From: Sycobia sp. Sy_11
Lineage: Eukaryota; Arthropoda; Insecta; Hymenoptera; Epichrysomallidae
Length of the DNA: 64,000 nucleotides
Direction: 5' to 3'
Assembly: GCA_018907035.1 (NCBI GenBank)
Contig: JACCIC010000064.1
Span: forward strand, 2,316,001 to 2,380,000
Shown here: positions 10,765 to 21,544 of the stretch, piece after piece
Position numbering within the stretch: the first letter of the stretch is position 1
How the letters are laid out: every line of letters starts with the position of its first letter
The notes under the pieces: generated by a model
Seen by the model: the letters and a program-made list of their open reading frames with translations, nothing else
Told to the model about the DNA's origin: nothing
The model's database searches: none
Position numbers and translations under genes: made by a program

Positions 10765-11357
10765 TGTGACCGTCGTTTTTGACGATCACATTTATGAAAG
10801 AAAAAGTATCGATAACTCGAGCGATATATCGAGCGCAGAGATGCGCCACAACGATGAGAATTGCTTCGGCTCTCGTCACGTGCACACGCCAGTGACCGCT
10901 CCTTGAGTGTATGCCGCCGCTTGATATACAAGATTTTAAGTACGTCCACGCACACGCCAGTGAAGTGCCACTATCCCGTGAAGAAGATTTCTGATATTCA
11001 GGTCCTGTGTACAACCGCACCACCGTCGTCCAAGAGCAGAAGCGCCAGACGCTCATCCATATCTCCCGTAATTGAATCTGGTAGTGATTTGTCAACTCGT
11101 GCGTAACCGTTAACTTAGATGCTGGCTAGACCGAAGATAATATAAATAGTATAATAAATGTTTATATATGTAAGTGTTATACTCGCGTTAATAAATTAAG
11201 AGTTTACACCGTTCTTCTCGTGTGCACGTATGTTACTCTTCCCTTTCCTTTGCATTGTTCTCCTCTAAAAGAGTAGCTGCAACAGCGTCCGCGAAGGCAT
11301 CGAGATGAGACCAGTTTGCAAAGGTAAGGTAAGCTCCTCGCAAAAACAAGGTTATAA
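10765..11357 (+). repeat. 5' LTR of the family C element
   Basis: It starts TGTGACCGTCGTTTTTGACG, a short hairpin-forming start, and ends just before TGGCGCC. The first ~330 bp match the segment from 20,703 at roughly 80% by eye (shared GAGAATTGCTTCGGCTCTCG, GTATGCCGCCGC, GATTTTAAGTACG). Numerous substitutions and indels between the two copies mean an old insertion. Confidence 0.6.
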
Positions 11358-11358
11358 G

Positions 11359-11376
11359 TGGCGCCTAACGTGGGGC
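11359..11376 (+). promoter_or_regulatory. Primer-binding-site-like sequence
   Basis: TGGCGCCTAACGTGGGGC lies two bases after the presumed LTR end. A TGGCGCC-type start next to an LTR is the usual look of a tRNA primer site in gypsy elements; the tRNA was not assigned. Confidence 0.5.
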
Positions 11377-11426
11377 CGGTGGAAGTCGATGCTTTTGAGG
11401 ACGCAAAAAATGTTCATGACCACTAA

Positions 11427-11449
11427 AGAGAGAGAGAGAGAGAGAGAGA
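11427..11449. repeat. (GA)n microsatellite
   Basis: About 12 GA units just inside the family C internal region. Confidence 0.95.
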
Positions 11450-12037
11450 AATAGATGATTTATGTAAAGCACATAATGTTCTCCTATAAATTTTCTATCG
11501 CGTCAAATATGTAATAATTCTATTAAACAACAACAAATAACAAAAACAGGAAGGAATAATAAAAATAAATAAGAAGTTGTGAGAATTCTTGGAATGAATA
11601 ATCAGTTTAATGCCTTCTGCAACTATATGCTCTTATCGTCATACCTTGGTAAATTCTCTTTGAAGAACATGGTAATATGTTGTTTCTTTCCCCCAATGCA
11701 TTTGTAAATTAAGAGTAAGGTGAACTATTACCTAAAAATATATAAGAACATATCCCTTTTGTGAACAATTTCCCTGTCGTTAGTGACTGAATAAAAGCTT
11801 TTATATATTATAAATATTATAATATATTTATGAATTATATATGCGACAACTAAATATAAACGGCCGATTATCACACATAAGTAAATTAGTTATAAATACA
11901 CAACACGAGTAATAAATAATATTATAACGCACAATAGGTATACGAAAACATGAAAAGATCACGACGATTACTGAAACAAATACATTAAATACACCGGCAA
12001 ACTCGAAAAAATAGAGAGTACTCTCTACTCTCTCTCC

Positions 12038-12110
<73 letters not shown>

Positions 12111-12183
12111 CTTTACCACTGAGTAAAGTTATACCGGCACACGGAAGGGGATATACCTCGCGCGGCGAGAGAGCCGCACCGAG
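11450..12183. other. AT-rich DNA and a long (CT)n run, no gene
   Basis: AT-rich sequence to about 12,010 without coding signal, then a CT-rich stretch from 12,021 that becomes a pure (CT)n run at about 12,050-12,106. The segment separates the family C primer site from the family B LTR. Confidence 0.7.
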
Positions 12184-13379
12184 TGTATTAGGCCTACGCC
12201 CACTATCCCTCTCCAATACCTACCTGCGCGTTTTCCTTGTCTCTCTTGTTCGAATCCCGCGAACGTGAAAAAGTATACCATAGTAGGGGAACTTGAGTTT
12301 TCCTACACCAGCGCGTATACTGCGATTATACATAACGGGTGTCTCAAACAAAAACACCCGCCGCATTTAATTATGAAGCATGATTATACGAATAAATAAA
12401 TTATGCGTATATATGTCTGCATATATAGCTACATATGCACATATATATGTGAGTAATTATACATTTGTGCATATACACGTAAAATAGATATATGTATACC
12501 GAATAATCATAAGTAAAATAATTTAATATGCTGTATTAAATCATTATAAATACCAATACCATTATTATGTTGTAAAGATGTATTACAAATGAATACTACA
12601 ATGATTATAATGCACTATGTATTACAATAAGAATACTATAATTATTACACATAATTATTATTATAAATTGTTATCATTGTAAATTACTGTTATTATAAAA
12701 TCGGCGGCTTGTCTGACGTTAGACGAGCGGTAACGGAAGTCACCAATAATATTGCTATAAATTGGCTGCAAAAGGCAAAAACGACAGTTCGCCCGGTGAA
12801 CCGACTATCCCGACGTCGATTCACACGAACTCGTTTCGGAGCTAACTTATTCGATTTATCGAACTTATTCGGAGTTCGATAAATCCGGTCACTAAAACCT
12901 TGTCCGAATTATTAAGCCGATCTCTGTTGCGAGGCGCACCTCAAAAGACCAGCGGACTTACGCGTACCTGTAGTTTTACGATAGAAAATCAACTTGACTC
13001 GTTGAAATTCCCCGCATGGAAACTAGAACCGAGTGTTCGTGACCAAAGAAGAGCCGAAGTAATAACGTAGCACAAATTAACGCGCGTTGAGGATTAAATA
13101 TATCCAGTTTGTTCTTTTATACCTAGTATAATAAGTTTTGCGTGACTTATTTATTGATTTATTTATTTTGTATTCGTTATTTTAAATTTGTTACAGAACC
13201 GCGTAAAAGGACACAGTCTTGAATAAATATATTTTTTTGATTATTAAACAAAATAACTGTGTTTAAAAAATATTTATTTTCTTGATCCGCCGTATATTCC
13301 AGAAAAACTTCCTCCCCTCTCAAAACTACCCTAGTAAATACTGCGTAAGTTATACCGGGGGGGGGCTAGGAACGTTACA
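12184..13379 (+). mobile_element. LTR of family B, uninterrupted copy
   Basis: It begins TGTATTAGGCC and ends AGGAACGTTACA. It aligns in order with the split copy at 49,015-49,216 plus 59,460-60,582: CACCCGCCGCATTTAATTA, a TATA box (GCTATAAAT, 12,754), CAAAAGGCAAAA, GTTCGCCCGGTGAACCGACT, TTGCGAGGCGC with CTCAAAAGACCAGCGG, an AATAAAT polyadenylation-type signal near 13,222 and CTTCCTCCCCTC near the end. This copy has one TTGCGAGGCG unit where the other has five. No internal coding region is attached, so it looks like a solo LTR. Confidence 0.65.
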
Positions 13380-14160
13380 TATATATATATTGAAAATATA
13401 CTGTTATTGAGAAACTGCATACGCTTGTTAGTAACATGCATGTGTACAAATAATCAAATGATTAATGTACGCTAATTAATATAAATCTTACCTCTCTTCT
13501 ATGTATGCAATTGATATCAGAAGAACATGTAAAATAAGCATATGTTTTTCACAATCATTTATATTTCATACAAAATATCCGTATTTTTATTACATGTATG
13601 GAATATATATATATATATAATTTTTTTTCTTCTCCCGAACATACACACTTTAGCTAAAGTATATATGGAATAATATCATACATATTTTACTTATATTTTT
13701 ATAGTTGGATTAATATTATTTATATTTTTCATATAAAGTAGAATATAAAAAAGAAGAGATAATTTTTAATTGAAATTTTATTATAGATATTAAAGTAACT
13801 GATTTTATGTTAATAATAATAATCATGATAATTTACAAAAAAAGAGATAAGATATACAGAAATTATAATAATTATACTAAATTAAGAAGATTTAAATAAG
13901 TATCAACAATGTATACAAAAAATTAAATAACCTGTATAATGTTTAAATAACAATTTTAATTATAAAAATTTCGTCTTACAGAATACTTACAGAATACATT
14001 TATAGAAAATAAATAGAAAGTATAATAATAAAGCTAATTTATAAAACTCAATTGTACATAAATAACCTGTATAAAGTTTAAATAACAATTTTTAAATTTA
14101 AGTAAGAATTAATTCATTCCCAAAAAAATTTTTTTTTAATAAGGACATAGTCAGAGATAA
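13380..14160. other. AT-rich spacer, no gene
   Basis: AT-rich DNA with a short (TA)n run; nothing coding on either strand. Confidence 0.6.
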
Positions 14161-14167
14161 CCAGGAG

Positions 14168-14470
14168 GTGAAAGCAGAAAAACGCCTGATGAATCAGGAC
14201 ATACTTCACAATGCGGCCACAGCGGTATGCTTTTGGCCCGCATTTCCTGGCACAATGACATGGCCTGGTTACCCGATGAGGCAATGGCCCACTTCTCCCG
14301 CGCATAGCACGGACATGAGAGATAACATTCACATACCAGGTATAGAGAGGTGTCCAGAACGAAAACAGATATACTGTTATAAATGTGTCCACGTTGCGGA
14401 CGCGTATAAAACTGTTCACGTTGCGGACCAATCGATAACCAGTCGCGACACGCGTAAGGGAGTAGGAGAA
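14168..14470 (+). pseudogene. Cysteine-rich Gag remnant (tentative)
   Basis: CYKC (14,375-14,386) and, one frame over, CPRCGR (14,386-14,403) followed after a stop by CSRCG (14,413-14,427) suggest frame-broken nucleic-acid-binding knuckles ahead of the protease-RT on the same strand. The histidines of a normal CCHC knuckle are not visible. A 115-codon plus-strand frame covers the area but matches nothing I know. The position between LTR and protease is where gag should end. Confidence 0.35.
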
Positions 14471-14659
14471 TGGAGTCTATCCTACGATCCTTTACGGACC
14501 CACTCCACAATATAAGAAAAGAAATCACCAGAGACATATAAACGACGACCGTCCTTTCATCTTCCCGGAAATACCCCCCACCCCAATCTAAAACGATAGA
14601 GAGCTCCCAAAAATAACAGTAATCACTGACTCGCACCTCACGGCTACAGTGCAAGATGA

Positions 14660-15860
14660 GGAAAATAGATTTTTATCGTGGTAACAGGAAAAGTATTCCC
14701 AGCATTAATTGACCCCGGAGCTAGAAAGTTTTACATTGGGCCAAGGCCAGGCAAATTGGTAAAGACTGTACGCCAATCACCTCCTGTATGCAGATCATAC
14801 CATAATGCCAATCACCTCTTATATGCAGATACCAGATGGTCAACTAAGCTTGAATGACGGGGAAATGAATTTATGACCAAACATTGATGGACAACTAATC
14901 ACCACCCATTTCAAAGTATTGAACGCCTTAAAGTTTGTCATCTTTCTAGGGATGGACATATTAATGAAGCTCAAAATCACCATCAATTTTGCGGAACCAA
15001 CATTGCATATGCCCAGGAATATAATAAGGACTTTCGCTAATAAAGCAGCGAGTCACCCACAATATATCGCAGTTATATCAGCCGTACAAGACGTAACAAC
15101 GTTAATAAGGGCGAAAAACAAGAACTGAAATATTAAATAGACAACATGCTACCTCGAAGCTACGAGACACTCCAATTAGCGAAATTGACTCCACACCACA
15201 TTGACGTACAAGGTCACAGCCCTATCAAACAGACTCTAAAGCGTATACCGGACCGCTTGTTCAAACAAGCGCACGAAAAATGTGACAGATTGCTGTCTGA
15301 AGGGATCATTGAGCCATCCAAGAGCTGATGGAGCAGCTGTCATATCATTGTTCTGACAAAAGATAACAAATACGCTTCTGTGTTGATTACCGGATAGTCA
15401 ACCAAATTACCAAAAAGGACGCCTATCCACTTCCCCCATATGGATATGCTACTAGATAATCTTCGCGACGCGAAGTATTTATCAAAAATCGATCTGAGCC
15501 AGGCGTACTTCCTCTTGACCAATAGAGCAAAGAAATAGTCGCCTTTGCGGTATTTCAAAAGGGGTTATTCCAGTATATAAGAATAGCCTACAGACGGAAA
15601 AATGCTCCGGCAAGTTTTCGGTGAGGTTTTCACCTTTTACTCGCGCCACTGTGGTAGCCATCCATAATCATTAATATCCTTAACCATTACCATACAGAAT
15701 CATTGCTACTAACACTTTCGAGGAGTATCTACAGTAATTACAGACAGTGCTAGGCCGAATTCGCGAGGTCAGCCTACAGATTCACAGGGATAAATCAGAA
15801 TTCTGTTGCCCGAAGTGAAATACCTGGGATATGTAGTAGATCAAAACAGACTTATACTAG
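14660..15860 (+). pseudogene. Gypsy pol, protease and N-terminal reverse transcriptase
   Basis: Plus-strand frames read VTGKVFPALIDPGARKFYIG (aspartic protease flap and active site, with DPG where DTG or DSG is usual), FLGMDILMKL, then HHIDVQGHSPIKQ, RIPDRLFK, RLLSEGIIEPSKS (RT start), DAKYLSKIDLSQAYF (RT motif with the first catalytic Asp in KIDLS) and LPEVKYLGYVVDQN at the palm/thumb border. Stops and frameshifts are frequent and the YxDD block is not readable. The frame ends at about 15,860, where a 55-bp inverted repeat begins; the expected continuation is found on the minus strand near 19,790. Confidence 0.75.
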
Positions 15861-15913
15861 TATGTGTATTTTCATCCCTTGCATCTGGGGCGGTATTGAT
15901 CTGATTGTGAGCT
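15859..15913 (-). repeat. Inverted repeat, left copy at inversion breakpoint
   Basis: 55 bp (includes TATGTGTATTTTCATCCC) that recur inverted at 19,909-19,963 with one mismatch. Confidence 0.9.
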
Positions 15914-16019
15914 AGTACCGTTAACTTTCGTGAGCTATTGTCTGCTCTTTACTCATATGAAACTTCGCCGAAATGCGTATCCCGATCCACACTCGTGGTG
16001 GAGACAGTAGGGGTGATTT

Positions 16020-16180
16020 GTAGACATGGGATGGTGATTATAGCTGATAAAGTGGGAGACAGTTATATACATGGGCGAAGATTATGGCTAGAGCGGTAGG
16101 GGACAGTTATATATATGGGCGAAGATTATGGCTGGAGCGGTAGACGACATTTATATATGGATTTATTTGGCGAGGCCATT
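16020..16180. repeat. Tandem repeat, ~57-bp unit
   Basis: Two to three copies of a unit containing GGGACAGTTATATA, CATGGGCGAAGATTATGGCT and AGAGCGGTAG, the last copy degenerate. It lies beyond the end of the minus-strand knuckle region, so it may be in the element's 3' untranslated part. Confidence 0.65.
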
Positions 16181-16289
16181 TATACATTTGTCTACTAACT
16201 GGGACGGTAGGGGACATTTTTTTACTATGAGACGAGGGATGTGCTTCGTACTGGCGCTGCGGTATACTGGTTCATGTAGACAGTCCCCT

Positions 16290-17760
16290 CCGGTATGACG
16301 ATCATTACCATTTACCTCGTGTCGCCGAGCACGCTACTGACCTCTTGGATGGTCTGCGCTAGTGTTGCTTGCACAGCAGTGAGATATTCCACAGTGGGCT
16401 TCCTCCCTTCACAGCGGCGATTTTCATCTTTCTGCCGTCCTTGCGGCTGTCGCGTCGTCTTCGTTTTCTTTCTAGACTGCGAATCCCGGTCGCTCTCTCT
16501 CTTTTTCTCCCAGGAAAACACCGTGATGGATGACCATTCCAGACAAAAGGTACGGGTGTGTACATGCTATGTCGATTTGCCGCACCTGTAGCAAAACTTA
16601 GTTTTGCGTGTCTGCGGACAGTCGGAATAGCGGTGTCCTTTCTCCGTACAGTTTCAGCATCCTTTGCTCGAAAGGGACCTGCACATCACTGAAGATAGTA
16701 GGGATGCTGGGACGGATGAATAGGGTCGTTGGGGAGGCACAAAATCCAGTGTGGGTGCCACTGTCAAGTTTAAGAATGCTGAAATGGCTGAACAGCTTTC
16801 AGCGGGATTCTTTGATGTTGCCTGTGACTGCAGCAGTATTGGCTGTTCTAGGCTTGCGACAGGAACGACTTTGCAGCGTTACCGAATAGATTCAAGCGAG
16901 GCCTGTATTCTAGGTGGTAGTCGTCCGAACATGTGGTAAACGGATTTACTAGACGTGGAAGGGGGAATCTGGATGAGGTGATCCTGGATTTCTTCGACAC
17001 CGTAAATCATCTCGTGCTGCTTGTATTTTGTGGGAATGATAACTTTTCCGTTCACCTCCTGCTGACGTCTTCCTGGAAGTTTTGGGCGGCTCGTCTATTT
17101 ACCTGTTTTCTGCGTGGCGACCCATCGCATAAATGCGCAACGGCCACTGCGGTGAAGATGAACGTCGCCATTTTTTGAGGTGTTGACGTATACAATAGGT
17201 TCAATACGGATAACTATAGCCGGGTTCATCTTTGGTGGTCTCCAGTGGATCTGGGGTCCTGGACCCTAGGTGAGAGGGCTGATTGATTGGATTGGTCGCC
17301 CTGACGAATACAGGATAGCATCCACTCGGGTACGATGGGCGACAACCTTCCTGCAAATTATTGTACGTGTAACTATGGGCCGCGATCTTCTCTCCCAAAT
17401 GGTCGTAAGTCCTTGTGAATGGATTGTAAATTAGGTCTGTATCTGGTCTGTATCTGTAGCGTGTTTCAGGGTGGATCATCTTAACGGCTGGTATAGCTCA
17501 ATAGGGAATGAGTGAAAGAGATGTTGAAAGGAACAGGATCGTCCTGTTCTCCGGTTTCCATAGAGGGATTGCTCTTATTTAAGAGCGGTGAAACAAACGA
17601 AATCTTGTCGACCGGTATAACAACCTTCGCTCGTTCCTCATCATCGGCGATCTTTTGGATCAAATCTGGGCTCATTCGATGAGATCGCCTTAAACGCAAT
17701 CCTCCTCCACCTGCCGTATGGCTTCTAACATGTTAACCATCGGCATCTGCTCTTCTGGCG
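16290..17760 (-). pseudogene. Zinc-knuckle protein region downstream of integrase
   Basis: Minus-strand frames give, in order from 17,760, PPEEQMPMVNMLEAIRQVEE, DLIQKIADDEERAKVV, MIHPETRYRYRPDTDLIYN, SKNGDVHLHRSGRCAFMRWV, GKVIIPTKYKQHEMIYGVEE, then at about 16,645-16,600 C-stop-NCTEKGHRYSDC (perfect C-x2-C-x4-H-x4-C spacing) and FCYRCGKS, ending in a basic region at about 16,312-16,520. Knuckles of this type belong to Gag, but here they follow the integrase on the same strand with a gap of only about 60 bp and no LTR between. It is either a displaced gag or a post-pol frame. Frameshifts and stops are frequent. Confidence 0.5.
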
Positions 17761-17899
17761 GGCCAGTTTCGGCCAAATGTTCAGTTAAACTTATTTTCTA
17801 CATTTTCTTTTGATCAGAGATCATTTGTCCGGGGGTATGTGCTTCCCGGATTTGAGCAATGAGTGACTTTGTATGAACCGACGTAGTTCTCGACCCCGT

Positions 17900-18905
17900 C
17901 CTAATCCTTTGTACATCGTAGATAATACCTGTGGGAAAGGCAGGTTGTAGTGCTTCCTATCAGAAATATGTACATTTGTTCTCTTCCTGCTGATCACATC
18001 TTCCAGTTCGTAAATAACAGAAGAAATTGTCTTTACGACGCGACATAGGGCTATATATTTCGGTACTAATTTGGTCGAAAAATTGTCGTAACTGCAAGAT
18101 AATACGTGATTTCGTCGAGACACCAAGTCATCGATGTTGAAAGTTTCCTGTCTTCTGTGTTTATTATAATAGTGAGCCTGCCTTTTGCTGGCTATATAAT
18201 AGTCAGGTTTTTCTTGACTAGTGAGTAGATAGCTGGCAGCCATTTTATACAGTCCAACGAGTCTGCTTGTGTCAGCGATCTAATATGTACATTGTTTTCA
18301 TATGCATTACGGTATGTCGGTGCTTCCCTTGGAGTACATTCAAAGTTTATGAAGGTAGGCGATACCTGTTTACTCGCATGTGCTGACGTGTTTTTTGCGA
18401 AAGCAAACTGTTGAACGTAGAGGTCCCAATCTTGATAATCTCGGATGAAGATTGAGATCATTGATTTCATCGTTCTATTGATTCTCTCCACTGGGTTTTG
18501 CTTGCGCGTGGTATGGAGGGATGAACTGCTGAATTACACCTAGTTCTTCAAGTTTGTTCACTTTATGAACTTGTTCGTCAATTCGGCGCCGTTGCTCCTT
18601 ATTAGAAATGTGAGACAGCCTCATTTGAATATTATTAGTTTCTCTAGAGCGTTGATGATGGTTGGTGCTGTGGCCTTACGCAATGGTGTCACCTCAATCT
18701 ATTTAGTGAAAAGATCTTCAAAAATCGGTAAATATTTATATTACCCTTTAGTCAGAGGAAAGGGTCCCACAATGTCGGCTGCAACACTTGTCCAAGGGCC
18801 TTCAATATTCAGTTGGGATCTTAGTCCGGCTAGTAATCGCTACGCTACTTTGTGGAGTTGGCACTCTGGTCAGTGTCTGACGCAGTTGTACACGCCTTTG
18901 CTTAT
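17900..18905 (-). pseudogene. Gypsy pol, integrase core and C-terminal domain
   Basis: Minus-strand readings from high to low coordinates: WTSVAADIVGPFPLTKG (about 18,760-18,800, holding the first catalytic Asp), EDLFTK, TPLRKATAPTIINALEK, RSNGAELTNKFI (about 18,560-18,595; the second Asp of the usual DNGTE is replaced by Ser), ERINRTMKSMISIFI with NTSAHASKQVSPTFI, then the C-terminal part NFSTKLVPKYIALCRVVK. Integrases join element cDNA to host DNA. Missing catalytic Asp and several stops make it dead. It continues the RNase H region upstream on the same strand. Confidence 0.75.
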
Positions 18906-19059
18906 GCCAGGCCTGTAATACTTTCGGTTAATTTTGTTGAAGATTTTGTCAATTCCGAAATGGCTTGCTGTCGGTGTATTATGGTCTTTCGACGAGATCA
19001 CCATCATCTAGGCCTCCAGATCTGGTCCGAGAGCTGATGTTCTAGGAACCGGACGATGT

Positions 19060-19790
19060 TTGTAGATCACGTCATCTGTGACCTTGCAGTCTGGGTACCT
19101 TTCTGGCCAGGCTTTACTTTTATGTATTTTTTTCTTATACCAAAAGTCATGCTCAGTTGTGACATGCGTTCCTGTTGGTATAGTGTCAGTATTAGGTGCG
19201 CGTGAAACGTATCAAGTATTTTGTGCAACGTGCCTTTTCGATGTACGACTGTCATGTTATATACCTGCAGAGTGGTCGCTCAACACGCTAAGCGACTTGA
19301 GGGATTTTTGATGGAGTGTAACCATTTTAGGCTACTATGATCGGCAAAAACCGAAAACTCCTCATCTAGGAGATAGCTTCTAAATTTTGCTACAGCCCAG
19401 AGCACTGCCGCGCATTCGTTCTCTGTCACGGTATAATTCAACTCAGCTTTAGCTGGAGTTCAACTGATGTATGCGATGGGATGTTTTTCACCATCGATGT
19501 TTTGGCTTCAAACTGCACCTAGTACATAATCACTTGCATCGGTTTGCAGTATATACAGCATGTTGGGTGATGGACGTGCTAACACTGGGGCCTGTGTTAT
19601 TAAGATTTTCAGTTTCTCGAATGAATCTTGCTGATTTTGCCCCAAAAATCTTCTATTTCAATAGCTGTGTTAACGGCAGATTGATGTTCGCCAGCGATTG
19701 TATAAATCTGGCTGTATAAGAAGATTATATAAGAACTCCCTTAGTTGTTTCAAGTGCTTAGGTACTGGATATTGGCTTACAGGTTTGATC
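19060..19790 (-). pseudogene. Gypsy pol, RT thumb and RNase H
   Basis: From about 19,790 downward the minus strand reads TDPDKIKPVSQYPVP, KHLKQLREFL (the RT connection block that normally follows LGYVVDQNG), then YILQTDASDYVLGAV (RNase H, first Asp), ENECAAVLWAVAKFRSYLL (catalytic Glu), FADHSSLKWL and VVHRKGTLHKI. It is the direct continuation of the plus-strand RT that stops at 15,860, now inverted. Frameshifts are present. Confidence 0.8.
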
Positions 19791-19799
19791 TTGTCGGGG

Positions 19800-19890
19800 T
19801 CTGTGTATACTTGTATACTTGTAGTCTGTGTATACTTGTATACTTGTAGTCTATGTATACTTGTAGTCTGTGTATACTGTATACAGTATA
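19800..19890. repeat. Minisatellite GTCTGTGTATACTTG at inversion breakpoint
   Basis: Units of about 17 and 25 bp built from TATACTTG and TAGTCTGTG repeat about four times. On the minus strand they expand the codons just before DPDKIKPV in the RT, exactly where pol was broken. Confidence 0.85.
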
Positions 19891-19908
19891 CACTCAGATA
19901 CTGAATAC

Positions 19909-19963
19909 AGCTCACAATCAGATCAATACCGCCCTAGATGCAAGGGATGAAAATACACATACT
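19909..19963 (+). repeat. Inverted repeat, right copy at inversion breakpoint
   Basis: Reverse complement of 15,859-15,913 with a single mismatch; here it continues on the plus strand into the element's 3' region. Confidence 0.9.
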
Positions 19964-20689
19964 CAGACGTTCGCTGTTTCCAGAGGAGCCAGTGAAAGAA
20001 ATAACTTCTCGCAGACACTGGCCATAAAAAGAGTCAAAGGCGATACGAAGTATACAAAAGTATACAAAAATACCCTACTGCCCCAGTGGAAGAGTGAAGA
20101 AGACGAACGGACAATTATAGAAGACTATATTTAAACTAATAGTATGTAACGCAATAGAGATTCAAATTAGATTATAGGATATAATCTAGGATATAATAAT
20201 ATTAAGTTATTGTAAGTATAGTTTTAGAAAACTACTTTCTCAGTTTAGGTTAGCATAGGAACGTTAATATATAGAATTTTAGGAAAACTTTTACAATTAC
20301 AGGGTATAATATTAGTAATATAAGAATAATAACTAGATGTAGGATTATCCATAGTTTCATAGCACAGGTAAGATAGATATTACAAGAATTAAATAGAATC
20401 AGCTAATTTTAGACACACATTTGTTGTTTTTTTTCTTTTCTAATAAGTAAGCAATGACCGTTAATAATTCTTAGATTAGCATTATATAAATGGCGATTAG
20501 ATTAGCTTATTAACTTTTAGATCAGCATTATGTCAAACATTCCCGTTTTTTTTCTTTTTTGGATACGAAATAGACTGAATCCTGAACTAATGATACGCGA
20601 AAAAAATCGTTCCCCTTTCATTTTTTTTACCCTAAGTACTGCATTTGAAGTAAGTTAAAGCTCAGAGGTTTTCCACCCACTTCGGTTCT
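19964..20689 (+). other. 3' region of the family C element
   Basis: A short frame (to 20,134) reads TFAVSRGASERNNFSQ and then KSEEDERTIIEDYI, with no recognised domain. After it come about 550 bp of AT-rich noncoding DNA up to the polypurine tract. Confidence 0.5.
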
Positions 20690-20700
20690 GGGAGGAAGAG
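20690..20700 (+). promoter_or_regulatory. Polypurine tract
   Basis: GGGAGGAAGAG ends two bases before the TGT that opens the 3' LTR. Such tracts prime plus-strand DNA synthesis in LTR elements. Confidence 0.65.
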
Positions 20701-20702
20701 TT

Positions 20703-21385
20703 TGTAATCGTCGTTTTTAACGATCACAATCATGAAAGAAAAAATATCGATATGTCACGCGATATATCGAGCACGAGGTCGACGCGACGCAGAGAGGCGC
20801 CGCAACGATGAGAATTGCTTCGGCTCTCGTCGAGTATGCACGCCAGTTACCGCTCCCTCTGTGTATGCCGCCGCCTGATATACAGGATTTTAAGTACGCT
20901 CGCACACCGGCCATTGAAGTGTAACCATCCCGGGAAGAAGAGGGAACAAGATTTCTGACGTCCAGTTTGTGTGTATGACCGCACCATCGTCGTGCAAGAG
21001 CAGAAGCGCGAGACTCCCAGTATTTGCTCTCGCTCCAAGCACGCTTGACTTTAATCCATTGATAGCCCACCGCTATTACGCATACGTCGTCGTCTGATGG
21101 TGCCGCCGCTGAACTACCACGCCCATCCAGAGGACAACGGTGCAGAGACCTGCTCCAAAAGATAACAGTGGAGTCCTCCTCGGCAAGTACCGTCATTAGT
21201 AATATCTGATTTAGATACTTCGCGTCCTCCTGGTCCCTAAGTACGCTTACCGGGTCTTCCCCACTTTTGCTTTCCCCCCGCACCTACGGCTGCACCAGAT
21301 GGACGCGTTCGTGTCCCGTGAGATACGTATACATATCTATTGTAATTGAACCCGCTCAAGATTTGTCAATTCATTTGTCATCAAA
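20703..21385 (+). repeat. 3' LTR of the family C element (truncated)
   Basis: It starts TGTAATCGTCGTTTTTAACG and follows the 5' LTR through about 20,703-21,020; an insertion of about 300 bp intervenes before similarity resumes near 21,340 (ATTGAACCCGCT, GATTTGTCAATTC). Its end is lost near a mariner. Confidence 0.55.
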
Positions 21386-21544
21386 TATCTCCCTTCCGCC
21401 TTTTTGTCTTATGAATTTCGCGGCTATGTACAAAGCGCTACAGAGATCGTATCTAGCAATATTATACATCATTTGAAAGGTCTTGACATAACGTACAAAA
21501 CATCGCTATGCATGATTAGTTTGGATATTGCGTTCAAAAGTTAA

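Larger units (their letters stand above)
10765..21385 (+). mobile_element. Composite LTR retrotransposon, family C, internally inverted
   Basis: Two directly repeated LTR-like segments (10,765 and 20,703) flank a primer-binding-site-like TGGCGCC (11,359) and a polypurine tract (20,690-20,700). The interior holds a plus-strand protease-RT (14,660-15,860), a solo LTR of family B (12,184-13,379), and a segment (about 15,859-19,963) bounded by 55-bp inverted repeats in which the rest of pol runs on the minus strand. The plus-strand RT stops exactly where the minus-strand reading resumes, so the middle has been inverted. All frames are broken. Order PR-RT-RNaseH-IN places it in Ty3/gypsy. Confidence 0.6.

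Noticed and set aside
12025..12216. Frames made of (Arg-Glu)n or (Leu-Ser)n over microsatellites
   Set aside because: Automatic by-products of (GA)n and (CT)n repeats; the one at 3,908-4,666 was kept only because of its position before Gag.
12240..12262. GTTCGAATCCCGCGAAC, resembling a tRNA B box
   Set aside because: Lies inside a family B LTR; no A box at the right distance and no cloverleaf could be drawn.
14151..14654. 167-codon minus-strand open frame
   Set aside because: No domain, and it overlaps a plus-strand cysteine-rich remnant that fits its place in the retroelement; judged a shadow frame.
20717..21283. 188-codon minus-strand open frame (and the related one at 10,484-11,095)
   Set aside because: Both lie in LTR-like repeats of the family C element and their similarity is explained by LTR homology, not by a conserved protein.
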